DNA of 64,000 nt from Paenibacillus sp. JNUCC32 (GCF_014863545.1 NZ_CP062260.1:5667501-5731500); one strand, 5' to 3'. Shown: positions 12,153 to 21,190, counted from the stretch's first letter. The notes: generated by a model not told the origin, from the letters alone. Numbers and translations: made by a program.

Positions 12153-12196
12153 AGTCCTCAAACGGAATCTCCGAGTTTCCTTCGAGGGCTTTTTTT
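12153..12196 (+). terminator. terminator-like hairpin at the edge of oriC
   Basis: AGTCCTC pairs with GAGGGCT, with an inner CGGA/TCCG stem, followed by seven T. It faces plus-strand transcription, yet no plus-strand gene precedes it. From 12197 to 12430 I see nothing beyond the leader of the next gene. Confidence 0.5.
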
Positions 12197-12430
12197 GTGA
12201 CTCAACTTAATAATGGCTCTCTAGTCGATCTCAAATGATAGATTCAGAACGCTTATGGCGTCGAATGGTCGGCGACCGTCCATGAATGGCTCGGACCGCA
12301 CCCGCGCAGTGTGCGCAGAAGTCTAAAAGCATCTGTTTATTGGCTGTTCCAGTGCAACCTTCTTTGCGAACGACCGTACTATAAGGAAAAATGGACGGGG
12401 GAACCATGGATGCGGACCGAAGGGAAGGGC

Positions 12431-13144
12431 ATGAGCTGGAGAAAAATAGGGGTGCTGCTTGCACTGGCGGCCCTATTGGTTCTGATGGCAGTATGGGCTC
12501 AGAGCTATTATTCGAAGAAAGTGTTTCATATGGAAGACATAAAGTACGCGAAATATGCCGATTCGGGGAACGGGACCGTCGAGTATAGAGGATCATTTGG
12601 CCGCGGGGAGCCAATCTATGTCCATGCCGATGAAGAGGGGAAAAGGGTCGAGATTGCCGGCGAAATATATGAAATACGGGCATATGGTAACGGATCGGGA
12701 CATTCGGCGTCCTATGAAGTGATCTATCCTGACGGGAAAGTCTACCGAGTGGAACCGTTTGGAGACCGGAGCTTTCTTGCATACGACGAGAAGGGGGAGA
12801 TGGTGATACCCGGCATGAGGTTCATGGACGGCAGCGGCCAAGTTTATCGATCCGATCCGGATGAGCCCCGCTATTTCCCCACGGAGCTGGCCAAGGCTGC
12901 TGACGAGCGGTTTCATGACCCGAATGGCAGCATAGGATTCTTTTTGTTGGCGCTCGGGTTAGGGATCATGAACTGGTGCTTCTTCAAATATGAGCCTTTC
13001 CAGCGGTTTATGTTTCATATTTCGCCATCAAATTGGCTGTATGATAATCCGGAGCCCAGCGATTTCTACTTCTTTATGTGCAAGGCAGGGGGGATTTTCG
13101 GTATGGGATTCTCGCTGTGGATATTTTTTGCGCATGCATTATGA
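12431..13144 (+). CDS. Membrane protein of unknown function
   Basis: 237 aa from ATG 12431 (MSWRKIG), chosen because AGGGAAGGG precedes it and it puts a hydrophobic segment (residues ~6-24) right at the N-terminus; the frame is open for 40 more codons and ATG 12410 is an alternative. The middle (~25-170) is soluble and rich in charged and aromatic residues, with GGRG- and YPDGKVYRVEPFGD-like beta-strand repeats; two more hydrophobic segments (~172-192 and ~215-236) follow. I recognise no family. It is the only plus-strand gene between oriC and rpmH and ends in a strong terminator. Confidence 0.65.
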   Translation: MSWRKIGVLLALAALLVLMAVWAQSYYSKKVFHMEDIKYAKYADSGNGTVEYRGSFGRGEPIYVHADEEGKRVEIAGEIYEIRAYGNGSGHSASYEVIYPDGKVYRVEPFGDRSFLAYDEKGEMVIPGMRFMDGSGQVYRSDPDEPRYFPTELAKAADERFHDPNGSIGFFLLALGLGIMNWCFFKYEPFQRFMFHISPSNWLYDNPEPSDFYFFMCKAGGIFGMGFSLWIFFAHAL

Positions 13145-13146
13145 CA

Positions 13147-13197
13147 AAAAAAGCCCGTTTTCGTCATGGATCGGATCCAGCGAAAACGGGCTTTTCT
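13147..13197. terminator. terminator after the 12431 membrane protein gene
   Basis: A 15-bp perfect stem, AAAAGCCCGTTTTCG with CGAAAACGGGCTTTT, flanked by A and T runs. Works in both directions, so it may also stop gntK transcription 130 bp away. Confidence 0.85.
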
Positions 13198-13324
13198 TTA
13201 AGATATACGAATGTTTAGAACTTCGAAGCATCGCCTACCTGACTATTACCGAAGAAAACAACATCGGATGCCTGCTGTTTTAGGAGAAGGTACGTCGAAC
13301 GGTGTTTTTCTTACTATAGTAAGC

Positions 13325-14872
13325 TTACGCGTTCTCGAATCTGCGCTGGAATTCGGTAATCGCTTCATAATCTTCCTCCAGCTTCCGGGAAATGCGGATG
13401 AAAATCGGCAGCAGCGCTTTATAAATATCGGCGCTTTCTTTTACTGGCTGGTGTTCATGGGTGCCGCCGACCATCGTCTCGACGATATCGAGCGACTCCA
13501 CTCTGCCTGTCGCGTACAGTCCAAGGACCACTGCGCCAAGGCAAGAGCTCTCGTAGCTTTCCGGAACGATCACCTGCTGGTCAAAAATATCCGCCATCAT
13601 CTGACGCCAGATCGGTGAACGGGCGAAACCGCCGGTGGCATGAATTTTGGCCAGCCGGCCGATTTGTTCCTCCATCGCCAGCAGAACGGTATACATATTA
13701 AAGATCACGCCCTCCAGCACGGAGCGGATCATATGCTCTTTTTTATGATTGAGCGTTAAGCCAAAGAACGAGCCGCGGGCATTCGGATCCCATAACGGCG
13801 CGCGTTCTCCCGTCAGGTACGGGTGAAACAGGAGTCCGTTCGAGCCGGGCGGAATACGGTCCGCGATTTTGGTCAGCACATCATAGGGATTGATCCCCAG
13901 ACGCTTGGCCGTTTCGATCTCGGAGGCGGCAAATTCATCGCGAACCCAGCGGAAAATCATGCCCCCGTTATTGACCGCCCCGCCGATGACCCAATGCTTC
14001 TCCGTCAATGCATAGCAGAAAATACGTCCTTTCGGATCGGTCATCGGCTTGTCGACGACCGTACGGATGGCGCCGCTCGTACCGATCGTGGCTGCAACGA
14101 CGCCCGGCTGGATGGCGTTCACGCCCAGGTTCGACAGAACTCCGTCGGCAGCGCCGAGCACGAACGGCGTGGAGACGGAGAGCCCCATGGCTGCGGCATA
14201 CTCGCTTTTTAAGCCCTCCATGATATGAGTAGTAGGGACGATGGTCGACAAATGGTCCTCGGTGATGCCGGCGAGCTCCAGCGCCTGCGGATCCCATGCC
14301 AACGCCTCGAGGTTCATCATCCCGGTGCTGGAAGCAATGGAATGGTCAACGACATATTGGCCGAACAGCTTGAAATAAACGTATTCTTTGATCGAAATGA
14401 ATTTGGCTGCTTGCGAAAAGAGGGAGGGCAGCTCATGCCGCATCCACATCAGCTTGGTTACGGGTGACATGGGATGTATCGGAGTTCCGGTTCTAAGGTA
14501 TAGCTCCATGCCGCCAAGTTCCTTTTTGAGCTTCGCCGACCAGGCTGCACTGCGGTTATCCGCCCAGGTAATGCAGCGGGTCAGCGGGGTGCCTTGGCTG
14601 TCCACGGCAATGACGCTGTGCATGGCTGCGCTAAAGGATACGAACAGCACTTGAGCCGGATCGATCCCGCTCTGCGTCATGACGCCTTGAACCGAGGCGA
14701 TGACGGTTTGAAAGATTTGTTCCGGGTCTTGTTCGGCCGTAGAGGGAGTCGGTGTAAGCAGCGGATATTCGCCGCCGGCCTTGGCAACGACCTCACCGTT
14801 CTCCTTGAAAAGGACCGCTTTGGTGCTTGTTGTTCCGATATCGACGCCGATCATATAGTTATGTGTACTCAA
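13325..14872 (-). CDS. gntK: Gluconate kinase (FGGY family)
   Basis: 515 aa (B. subtilis GntK 513). Phosphorylates gluconate to 6-phosphogluconate with ATP. The N-terminal FGGY sugar-kinase motif is GVDIGTTSTKAVLFKENGE; further on are TWADNRSA and the C-terminal ATP-binding stretch IHATGGFARSPIWRQMMADI. The start is TTG 14872 (STHNYMIGVD), with AGAAGG 8 bp upstream; the frame's more distant ATG has no ribosome site and would overlap gntP. It is the last gene of the gntP-gntK unit; 85 bp separate them. Confidence 0.92.
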   Translation of the reverse strand: MSTHNYMIGVDIGTTSTKAVLFKENGEVVAKAGGEYPLLTPTPSTAEQDPEQIFQTVIASVQGVMTQSGIDPAQVLFVSFSAAMHSVIAVDSQGTPLTRCITWADNRSAAWSAKLKKELGGMELYLRTGTPIHPMSPVTKLMWMRHELPSLFSQAAKFISIKEYVYFKLFGQYVVDHSIASSTGMMNLEALAWDPQALELAGITEDHLSTIVPTTHIMEGLKSEYAAAMGLSVSTPFVLGAADGVLSNLGVNAIQPGVVAATIGTSGAIRTVVDKPMTDPKGRIFCYALTEKHWVIGGAVNNGGMIFRWVRDEFAASEIETAKRLGINPYDVLTKIADRIPPGSNGLLFHPYLTGERAPLWDPNARGSFFGLTLNHKKEHMIRSVLEGVIFNMYTVLLAMEEQIGRLAKIHATGGFARSPIWRQMMADIFDQQVIVPESYESSCLGAVVLGLYATGRVESLDIVETMVGGTHEHQPVKESADIYKALLPIFIRISRKLEEDYEAITEFQRRFENA

Positions 14873-14957
14873 GAGACCTACCTTCTTTCTACGTAAGGGC
14901 ACCCGGCAGCTGCTTAAAAACAGCGCTTCGGGAGCCCTCATGTGTCTTATTGCTTCA

Positions 14958-16319
14958 TTATACAATTACATTCAGAACAAGAGCCAACACGAGCCCGGTC
15001 ACGGAGAGAATCGTTTCCAGCACGGTCCAGGATTTTAGCGTCTGGGCTACCGTCATATTAAAGAATTCTTTTACCATCCAGAAGCCGGCATCGTTAACGT
15101 GGGACAGTACGATGGAGCCTGCTCCGGTAGCGAGCACGACTAGCTCCACATTGGCGCCCGGCGTCATCGCAAGCACGGGAGCAACGATTCCAGCGGCGGT
15201 TGTCATGGCTACGGTTGCAGAACCGGTTGCGATGCGAATGAGCGCCGCGACAAGCCATGCGAACAGAATCACGTTGATATTGGCGCCAGTTGCAATTTCG
15301 GCGATGGCATTGCCGACGCCGCTGTTGATCAGAACCTGCTTGAAAGCGCCGCCTGCACCGATGATCAGAATAATCGTGGCGATCGGAGCGAGACATTCGC
15401 TGGTGAAGCGGGAAAGATCATGTTTATTAAAGCCGCGGGCGAATCCAAGCGAGAAGAAGGAGAAGACCGCAGCAATGAGCAGGGCAATGATTTCATGACC
15501 GATAAATTTGCAGAACACGGAAATGAAGCTGGTGGACTCCGGATCGATAATATCGGCCGCGGACCCGATAAGCATCAGAATGACCGGCAGCAGGATCGTA
15601 AACAAGGTGATGCCGAAGCCTGGCAAACCTCGTTCCGCTTTGCTTGAAAACTGCTCGGCCAGCTCTTCGGGCGGTTCGGTTCGAATCCGTTTGCCGATAA
15701 ATTTACCGAACACCGGACCGGCGAGTATCGCTGCAGGAATTCCGACCAGGAACGAATAGAGAATGGTCATGCCAAGGTCTGCATCATAAGCTTCAATGGC
15801 AATCATCGGTGCGGGATGCGGAGGCACCAGCCCGTGAACGGTAGACAATCCGGCCAGAATCGGAATGCCGATGTGCAGCAGGGACATTTTCGTTTTGCGT
15901 GCAACCGTGAACACAATAGGAATCAGCAGGATGACGCCAACCTCGAAAAATACGGGAATACCGACAATAAAGCCGACGATCATCATCGCCCAGTGGACGC
16001 GCTTCTCGCCGAAGCGATCCACGAGGGTGGTGGCGATTTGTTCGGCACCGCCGGATTCGGCCATCATTTTACCCAGCATGGTACCGAGGGCGATAACGAT
16101 CGCAATCGTTCCGAGCGTTCCGCCAAGACCGCCGGTTATCGAAGTAATCACATCCGCAGGCTGCATGCCCGTCAATAGACCGAGGATCAGCGCGGAGATC
16201 AGTAAGGTAACGAAAGGATTCCATTTATATTTGGAAATCAGCACGATCAGGAAGACGATCGTCAGCAGTGTCCAGATCATTAAGGTAGCGTTATGACTGA
16301 GACCGAATAGTGAATTCAT
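14958..16319 (-). CDS. gntP: Gluconate permease (GntP family)
   Basis: 453 aa. A gluconate:H+ symporter of the GntP family with about 12-14 hydrophobic segments. Family features include GTLGTIAIVIALGTMLGKMM, the stretch GLVPPHPAPM and ATGSATVAMTTAAGI. The start is ATG 16319 (MNSLFGLS), preceded by AGGAGG; residues upstream in the open frame are not hydrophobic and lack a ribosome site. A GntR-type operator lies 100 bp upstream. Confidence 0.93.
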   Translation of the reverse strand: MNSLFGLSHNATLMIWTLLTIVFLIVLISKYKWNPFVTLLISALILGLLTGMQPADVITSITGGLGGTLGTIAIVIALGTMLGKMMAESGGAEQIATTLVDRFGEKRVHWAMMIVGFIVGIPVFFEVGVILLIPIVFTVARKTKMSLLHIGIPILAGLSTVHGLVPPHPAPMIAIEAYDADLGMTILYSFLVGIPAAILAGPVFGKFIGKRIRTEPPEELAEQFSSKAERGLPGFGITLFTILLPVILMLIGSAADIIDPESTSFISVFCKFIGHEIIALLIAAVFSFFSLGFARGFNKHDLSRFTSECLAPIATIILIIGAGGAFKQVLINSGVGNAIAEIATGANINVILFAWLVAALIRIATGSATVAMTTAAGIVAPVLAMTPGANVELVVLATGAGSIVLSHVNDAGFWMVKEFFNMTVAQTLKSWTVLETILSVTGLVLALVLNVIV

Positions 16320-16418
16320 ATCTTGCTTCCTCCTATAGATTACCCATTTGAATTGGGAAATGGTTAGTATCATCGGGCTGTTCTGCGGTAGTATACCCAA
16401 AACAAAAGCGAATTCTAT

Positions 16419-16440
16419 TGTATACTTGTCGACAACTTAG
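16419..16440 (-). promoter_or_regulatory. GntR-type operator and -10 upstream of gntP
   Basis: On the minus strand AAGTTGTCGACAAG is directly followed by a -10 TATACA (16419-16424). The palindrome core TTGTCGACAA is 16426-16435. The same AAGTTGTnnACAAGTATACA layout occurs upstream of gnd, and TTGTATACAA is the core of the B. subtilis gnt operator. No good -35 is seen. Confidence 0.7.
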
Positions 16441-16483
16441 AGCGTACACATTTAATGTCAGTGCGGAGGAAGGGAGGATTATA

Positions 16484-17161
16484 TTAACCCTCCGGAAAAC
16501 TAAGATGAAGCGTCTGACGGGAATCATCGAAGTAATGCTGAACCGCCGTTTGGATCCGTGCCGGATCCAGGGATTCCATCTCCGCAATAAGCTGAAGATG
16601 CTTGTCCATGACATAGCGAACCTTGGCGCCCCCGCCACCGAATACCTGCCGCGTCGTAATGAGCATCACCGTGATCACGATGGGGCGAATGCTCTTCCAC
16701 AGATGAAGAATTCGTTTATGGTTCGCTTCCGTTATAATCCGTTCATGAAAAGCCAAATCCTGATAGGAGAATTCCACCGGATCCTGATGTTTGGCGGCAA
16801 GCTCCATCCGATCGACGATTTGCTTTAAATGCTGGATCAGTTCCGGCTGCGGATTCGCAAACACATGTCCTTGCACAAAGCTCTCGATAAGAAAACGGAC
16901 ATCGTATAATTCCTCGACTTCCTTGAGCGATAAGCCCATGACGACGGCTCCCATGCGCTCCAATTGAATCAAACCTTCGCTGGACAGCGTTTTCATTGCT
17001 TCCCGCACAGGGGATCGGCTCGTGCCGAATTCACCCGCGATCCGGTTCTCGGATAGGATTTCTCCGCGCTTGATGGTGCCGCTGATAATCTGCAATCTCA
17101 GTTCGCTGGCAATGGCCTCTCCGAGAGAGGCTCCCTGAAGCCACGTTGAGGGAAATTTCAT
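16484..17161 (-). CDS. gntR: GntR-family transcriptional repressor of the gluconate genes
   Basis: 225 aa. An N-terminal winged helix (residues ~10-75, with ILSENRIAGEFGTSRSPVREAM) is followed by an all-helical FCD effector domain in which the metal-ligand histidines are present (FHERII, then later H residues). Likely binds gluconate or 6-phosphogluconate and releases the operators at 16426 and 18244. The start is ATG 17161 (MKFPSTW), with TTGGAG upstream. It lies between gnd and gntP, all in the same direction. The effector is inferred from the neighbours and from B. subtilis GntR. Confidence 0.9.
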   Translation of the reverse strand: MKFPSTWLQGASLGEAIASELRLQIISGTIKRGEILSENRIAGEFGTSRSPVREAMKTLSSEGLIQLERMGAVVMGLSLKEVEELYDVRFLIESFVQGHVFANPQPELIQHLKQIVDRMELAAKHQDPVEFSYQDLAFHERIITEANHKRILHLWKSIRPIVITVMLITTRQVFGGGGAKVRYVMDKHLQLIAEMESLDPARIQTAVQHYFDDSRQTLHLSFPEG

Positions 17162-17312
17162 AGCATAATTCTCCAATCCAGTACTGATTCTTGAAGTTCT
17201 CCAGTGATAATCATACCACAAGGAATGAAAAGGGGACCATGCCCAGCCTGGTCATAATGCCTGCAGGGAACATGCCCTGAAGAAACAGCAGGGTGCATGA
17301 AGAGAATATATG

Positions 17313-18212
17313 TTATTCCGATTTCTCAACGGCATGGCCGCCGAATTCATTGCGAAGCGCGGCAACGACTTTGCCGTGGAACGTATCTTGACCAAGGGAG
17401 CGATAGCGCATGAACAGCGACATGGCGATGACCGGCGCGCTGGCTTGAACCTCGAGTGCGGTTTCCACCGTCCATTTGCCTTCCCCGGATGATTTCATCA
17501 CGCCTTTAATGCCTTCGAGCTTCGGATCCTTGGAAAAAGCGTTTTGCGTCAGTTCCATGAGCCAGCTGCGAATGACGGAGCCGTTCGACCATACCCGCGC
17601 AACATCCTCATAGTTAAAATCAAACGCGCTCTTTTCCAACACTTCAAAACCTTCCGCAATGGACTGCATCATGCCGTATTCGATGCCGTTATGGACCATC
17701 TTCAGAAAATGGCCGCTGCCGCTTTCACCGGCATACAAGTAACCGTTCTCGACAGCCATATCCTTAAACAGGGGCTCGATGCCGCTAAATACGTCGCGGT
17801 TGCCCCCAATCATGAAGCAGCCTCCATTATGCGCGCCTTCCATGCCGCCGGAAGTGCCGGCATCGAAATAATGAATGCCTTGCTCCGCCAGTCGTGCTGC
17901 ACGGGCGATGGAATCTTTATAATGCGAATTGCCGCCGTCAATCAAAATGTCGCCGGACTCGAGCAGGGGCGTAAGCGATTCGATGACCGAATCCACGATC
18001 TTACCGGCCGGCACCATCATCCAAACGATGCGTGGTTTATCCAGTTTGGCTACGAGCAATTCGGTGGATGCCGCAGCTTCCGCGCCGCACTCGGCGGCTT
18101 GAGCGACCAGTTCCGTATTTAAGTCGTAAGCTACGACCTGATGCTGATGGTGAATCAGATTCTGAACCAGGTTGAGGCCCATTTTCCCCAGACCGATCAT
18201 GCCTATTTTCAT
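17313..18212 (-). CDS. gnd: 6-Phosphogluconate dehydrogenase, decarboxylating (short form)
   Basis: 299 aa, the short (YqeC-like) form rather than the ~470-aa form. Converts 6-phosphogluconate to ribulose 5-phosphate and CO2. Rossmann motif MIGLGKMGLNL at the N-terminus, substrate motif DAGTSGGMEGAHNG, and catalytic lysine in GHFLKMVHNGIEYGM. With GntK it completes gluconate use down to the pentose phosphate pathway. The first gene of the locus, under the operator at 18244. Confidence 0.92.
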   Translation of the reverse strand: MKIGMIGLGKMGLNLVQNLIHHQHQVVAYDLNTELVAQAAECGAEAAASTELLVAKLDKPRIVWMMVPAGKIVDSVIESLTPLLESGDILIDGGNSHYKDSIARAARLAEQGIHYFDAGTSGGMEGAHNGGCFMIGGNRDVFSGIEPLFKDMAVENGYLYAGESGSGHFLKMVHNGIEYGMMQSIAEGFEVLEKSAFDFNYEDVARVWSNGSVIRSWLMELTQNAFSKDPKLEGIKGVMKSSGEGKWTVETALEVQASAPVIAMSLFMRYRSLGQDTFHGKVVAALRNEFGGHAVEKSE

Positions 18213-18236
18213 AAAACAATGCAGCTCCTTCTTAGA

Positions 18237-18264
18237 TGTATACTTGTATACAACTTAAATTCAA
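18237..18264 (-). promoter_or_regulatory. gnd promoter with overlapping GntR operator
   Basis: Minus strand: -35 TTGAAT (18259-18264), 16-bp spacer, -10 TATACA (18237-18242). The palindrome TTGTATACAA (18244-18253) sits inside the spacer, so a bound repressor would block RNA polymerase. The core equals the B. subtilis gnt operator core. Confidence 0.75.
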
Positions 18265-18346
18265 TTTTTATACTACTCTTTTATGGCTCTGGTGTAAACA
18301 TGGGGGATTAAGAGGGCTGGAGGGCGTCATGTTGACCTAAAAGGGA

Positions 18347-18422
18347 CCATCCACAACGTGTTCAAATAGGTTATCCCCATGTGGATAATTCAAAACTAGC
18401 AATAATGACTACTTGTGGAAAA
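18347..18422. other. DnaA-box cluster upstream of rpmH (separated from oriC by ~6 kb)
   Basis: TGTGGATAA (18380-18388, perfect), TTATCCCCA (18371-18379, one mismatch), TGTGGAAAA (18414-18422, one mismatch) and CCATCCACA (18347-18355, two mismatches). In B. subtilis the dnaA-rpmH spacer is one block of such boxes; here the two ends of that block are separated by the gluconate locus. Whether this part still acts in initiation is unknown. Confidence 0.7.
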
Positions 18423-18451
18423 CTTATGAGCGGGTCGAAGTCAAGTTTGGT

Positions 18452-18480
18452 TTGACTTTTAGGCCTGAACGTGATTAAAT
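18452..18480 (+). promoter_or_regulatory. candidate rpmH promoter
   Basis: -35 TTGACT (18452-18457), 17-bp spacer, -10 TTAAAT (18475-18480, 4 of 6). It gives a leader of about 180 nt before rpmH. Confidence 0.45.
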
Positions 18481-18667
18481 GTATAAAGGCATTTTCTGTG
18501 AAGATGAGAACATTATCCGCTAGCAAGTAGCGGTCTGTTTACAAGAGATACGTCCATAGACGTCGGTTCAACAAATCGCGGTCTATTCTTCCGTGAAAGT
18601 GCGTCGATTGACGTTTTGATCTTAAAATATGGGTAAGCGATATTCCTGTAAGGGGGTGCATTAATTC

Positions 18668-18802
18668 ATGAGACCGACTTTCAAACCGAATGTAAGCAAA
18701 CGCAAAAAGGTACACGGCTTCCGTAAAAGAATGAGCACGAAGAACGGACGCAAAGTATTGGCTAACCGCCGTCAAAAAGGCAGAAAAGTACTGAGCGCTT
18801 AA
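18668..18802 (+). CDS. rpmH: 50S ribosomal protein L34
   Basis: 44 aa, the normal length; almost every second residue is Arg, Lys or Gly. Begins [19 protein letters not shown] and ends GRKVLSA, diagnostic for L34. AAGGGGGTG lies upstream at a somewhat long spacing. It opens the conserved rpmH-rnpA-yidC-jag-mnmE-mnmG order and is followed by its own terminator, so rnpA needs a further promoter or readthrough. Confidence 0.98.
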   Translation: MRPTFKPNVSKRKKVHGFRKRMSTKNGRKVLANRRQKGRKVLSA

Positions 18803-18814
18803 TATTGTGCCACG

Positions 18815-18839
18815 AAGACCACCGAGGTGGTCTTTTTTT
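18815..18839 (+). terminator. rpmH terminator
   Basis: AAGACCAC pairs with GTGGTCTT around a short CGAG loop, followed by seven T. Confidence 0.85.
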
Positions 18840-19025
18840 CGTAATATCTGCTGCGGTGTGAGGAGTTTCCTTTGAAACCGGCAGAATATAAGCTACATTG
18901 AGTGGTAAAGGTTCGCAATCGGGTGTTTAGCGCGGTTTTGGCATGCCTATACTATTATAATAGTAGGGATGTCACAGCAGCGCAGGATGTAATGAACTTG
19001 ATTAACGGCAGGGCGGTAGAAACTT

Positions 19026-19376
19026 GTGCATAGAAAACTTCGTTTACGGAACCGCGCTGATTTCAGCCGGGTATATCGACACGGAAAGTCCTTCGCCAAT
19101 CATCAATTTGTTGTCTATTGGTCGCGCAAAAAAGAGGTAGAGCAGTTTCGCGTCGGCGTTTCGTGCAGCAAAAAGATCGGCAATGCGGTTGTCCGCAACC
19201 GGATGAGACGGCTGGTTAAAGAGATTGTCAGGCACCATCAGCACCAGATTATCGAGCATATCGACCTGATCTTTATCGTTCGAAAGGGAGCGCTCGACAA
19301 GTCCTATCAGGAGCTGGAGAAAAGCGTGCTTCATGTATTGAGGAAATCGTCCCTTTTGAAAGCGAAGAGGGGCTGA
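19026..19376 (+). CDS. rnpA: Ribonuclease P protein component
   Basis: 116 aa (same as B. subtilis). Binds the RNase P RNA and helps it trim tRNA 5' ends. The RNR motif region GNAVVRNRMRRLVKE is clear, with the N-terminal LRNRADFSRVYRHGKS. The start is GTG 19026; the ribosome site (GGGCGG) is weak. yidC follows after 75 bp. Confidence 0.95.
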   Translation: MHRKLRLRNRADFSRVYRHGKSFANHQFVVYWSRKKEVEQFRVGVSCSKKIGNAVVRNRMRRLVKEIVRHHQHQIIEHIDLIFIVRKGALDKSYQELEKSVLHVLRKSSLLKAKRG

Positions 19377-19451
19377 ACCATGTGTTTATTTGTCCATATA
19401 AATATGTTATGATTTACCGTGGAATGGAATGGCGAAGAGAGGGGTTTTGAA

Positions 19452-20342
19452 GTGTCGTTCATGAAGACAAGACGAGGAAAATGGTTCCTCCTCACCGCTG
19501 TAATACTCGCAGTGGCCGTTATATCAGGTTGTGCGCCTGGAGCTGACCAAACGCGTACCATTGAAGACTTGAAAAATGGAGGCTTTTGGCAGAGCAACGT
19601 TGTTTATTACTTTACATGGGCACTTGATACGTTTGCGACATGGTTTAACGGCGAATACGGATTGTCCGTACTCGTGATGGTGCTTATCGTCCGTACCTTG
19701 ATTTTACCGCTGACTCTGAAACAGGTCAGAAGCTCGAAGGCAATGCAGGCCATCCAGCCTGAAATTCAGAAAATTCGCGAGAAATATAAAGATCAGCCTG
19801 AAAAAGTCCAAATGGAAACCATGAAGCTTTTCCAGGAGAATAAGGTTAATCCGATGGCGGGATGTTTGCCGCTGATCGTACAAATGCCGATATTTATCGC
19901 ACTCTATCATTCGATTTACTATAACAATCTCCTTCGTGATCACGAATTCCTGTGGCTGCAATTAGGTCAACCGGACAAGCTGTTTATTTTGCCGGTGCTT
20001 GCCGCTGCAACCACTTATTTCCAAACGAAAATGATGATGAAGATGAACCCGTCTCCGCAAATGGGGATGATGCAGTTCATGCTGTTCGTTTATCCGATTC
20101 TGATCTTTGTAATGTCCTTCCAGTTCCCATCCGCACTTCCGTTGTACTGGTTCTACAGTAACCTCTACACGATCGTGCAGAACTACTTCTTGTACCGCAA
20201 CAATGACAAGGCTGCAGTCGTGGCAAGCGTTGCCAGCGCAACCGAAGGTCATAAGAGCAACAAGAGCGGTAACAAGGGCGGGAAGAAGAGTGGCAGCAAA
20301 GGCGGGAAAAAAGGTTCGAAGGGAGCCAAGAAGTCGAGATGA
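19452..20342 (+). CDS. yidC: Membrane protein insertase YidC/SpoIIIJ (lipoprotein)
   Basis: 296 aa. Inserts proteins in the membrane with or without SecYEG; the Bacillus SpoIIIJ form is also needed in sporulation. The signal peptide ends in a lipobox (VAVISGC), as in Gram-positive YidC. A conserved core follows, including MQAIQPEIQKIREKYKDQ, then MAGCLPLIVQMPIF, and about five membrane segments; the tail is Lys/Gly/Ser rich. The start is GTG 19452 with GAGAGGGG 7 bp upstream; ATG 19461 is possible. The stop overlaps the jag start by four bases. Confidence 0.95.
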   Translation: MSFMKTRRGKWFLLTAVILAVAVISGCAPGADQTRTIEDLKNGGFWQSNVVYYFTWALDTFATWFNGEYGLSVLVMVLIVRTLILPLTLKQVRSSKAMQAIQPEIQKIREKYKDQPEKVQMETMKLFQENKVNPMAGCLPLIVQMPIFIALYHSIYYNNLLRDHEFLWLQLGQPDKLFILPVLAAATTYFQTKMMMKMNPSPQMGMMQFMLFVYPILIFVMSFQFPSALPLYWFYSNLYTIVQNYFLYRNNDKAAVVASVASATEGHKSNKSGNKGGKKSGSKGGKKGSKGAKKSR

Positions 20343-21127
20343 GTAAAATCGTCGCAACAGGAAAAACCATTGAAGATGCTGTCGCACAAGGGCTGGCCCG
20401 CTTGGGTGTAAGTCAAGACCGTGTATCGGTTGAAGTATTGAGTCAGCCATCAAGAGGATTCCTGGGCCTGTTCGGGGTCAAGGAAGCGAAAGTCGAACTA
20501 ACGCTCCTGCCTGACGGTGCCGGCGGCGAACCATCTGTGAAGGAAGTTTCTCCTTCGGGTACGCAAGCTGTTCCGGCCAAAACGGTTCAGGTCTCTCATG
20601 CCTCCGTGGCGACGCAGGCAGCGCCTGCGGGCACCGCGATTGCCGAGAGCCCCGGAACAGCTTCCCTTGAAGGCAAGGACCCTTACCAGGAAGCCATCGC
20701 CTTTCTTATCGAAACTGGACAAGCCATGGGGCTTGATATCTCGGTTGAGATGGAGAAGGGAAAAGACTTTACGACGCTTCAAATTTCCGGAGCCGGACTC
20801 GGACTGATGATCGGCCGCCGGGGCCAGACGTTGGATGCACTTCAGTATTTGGCGAATATCGTAGCGAATCGGTACTCCGATAGTTATCTGCGCATCGTAC
20901 TGGATGCCGAGAACTTCCGCGACCGCCGCAAGAAGACGCTGGAGGATCTGGCCGATCGATTGGCGGGGCGGGTCCTGAAGACCCGCAAAGAGATTGTGCT
21001 TGAGCCTATGCCTGCTGCGGAACGGAAGGTAATTCACGCCAAACTCCAGTCCCATGGAGCCGTGAAGACGTACAGCAAGGGCGAAGAGCCGAACCGGCGG
21101 GTTGTCATCACGCCCAAGTCGTCCTAA
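20339..21127 (+). CDS. jag: RNA-binding protein Jag/KhpB
   Basis: 262 aa. Three parts: a Jag-N domain (~1-50, VATGKTIEDAVAQGLARLGV), a Ala/Pro/Thr-rich linker (~60-115), a KH domain (~125-190, GLMIGRRGQTLDALQYL) and an R3H domain (~195-258, AERKVIHAKLQ with the Arg and His). It binds RNA and is linked to cell elongation and sporulation with KhpA in other Firmicutes. Translationally coupled to yidC by the ATGA overlap. Confidence 0.93.
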   Translation: MSKIVATGKTIEDAVAQGLARLGVSQDRVSVEVLSQPSRGFLGLFGVKEAKVELTLLPDGAGGEPSVKEVSPSGTQAVPAKTVQVSHASVATQAAPAGTAIAESPGTASLEGKDPYQEAIAFLIETGQAMGLDISVEMEKGKDFTTLQISGAGLGLMIGRRGQTLDALQYLANIVANRYSDSYLRIVLDAENFRDRRKKTLEDLADRLAGRVLKTRKEIVLEPMPAAERKVIHAKLQSHGAVKTYSKGEEPNRRVVITPKSS

Positions 21128-21147
21128 ATGAGTTGAAGAGCCTATAT

Positions 21148-21190
21148 AAACAATGACTCCTTAAGCTTCAAGAGGGAGTCATTGTTTTTT
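21148..21190 (+). terminator. jag terminator
   Basis: AACAATGACTCC pairs with GGAGTCATTGTT and is followed by a T run. Confidence 0.85.
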
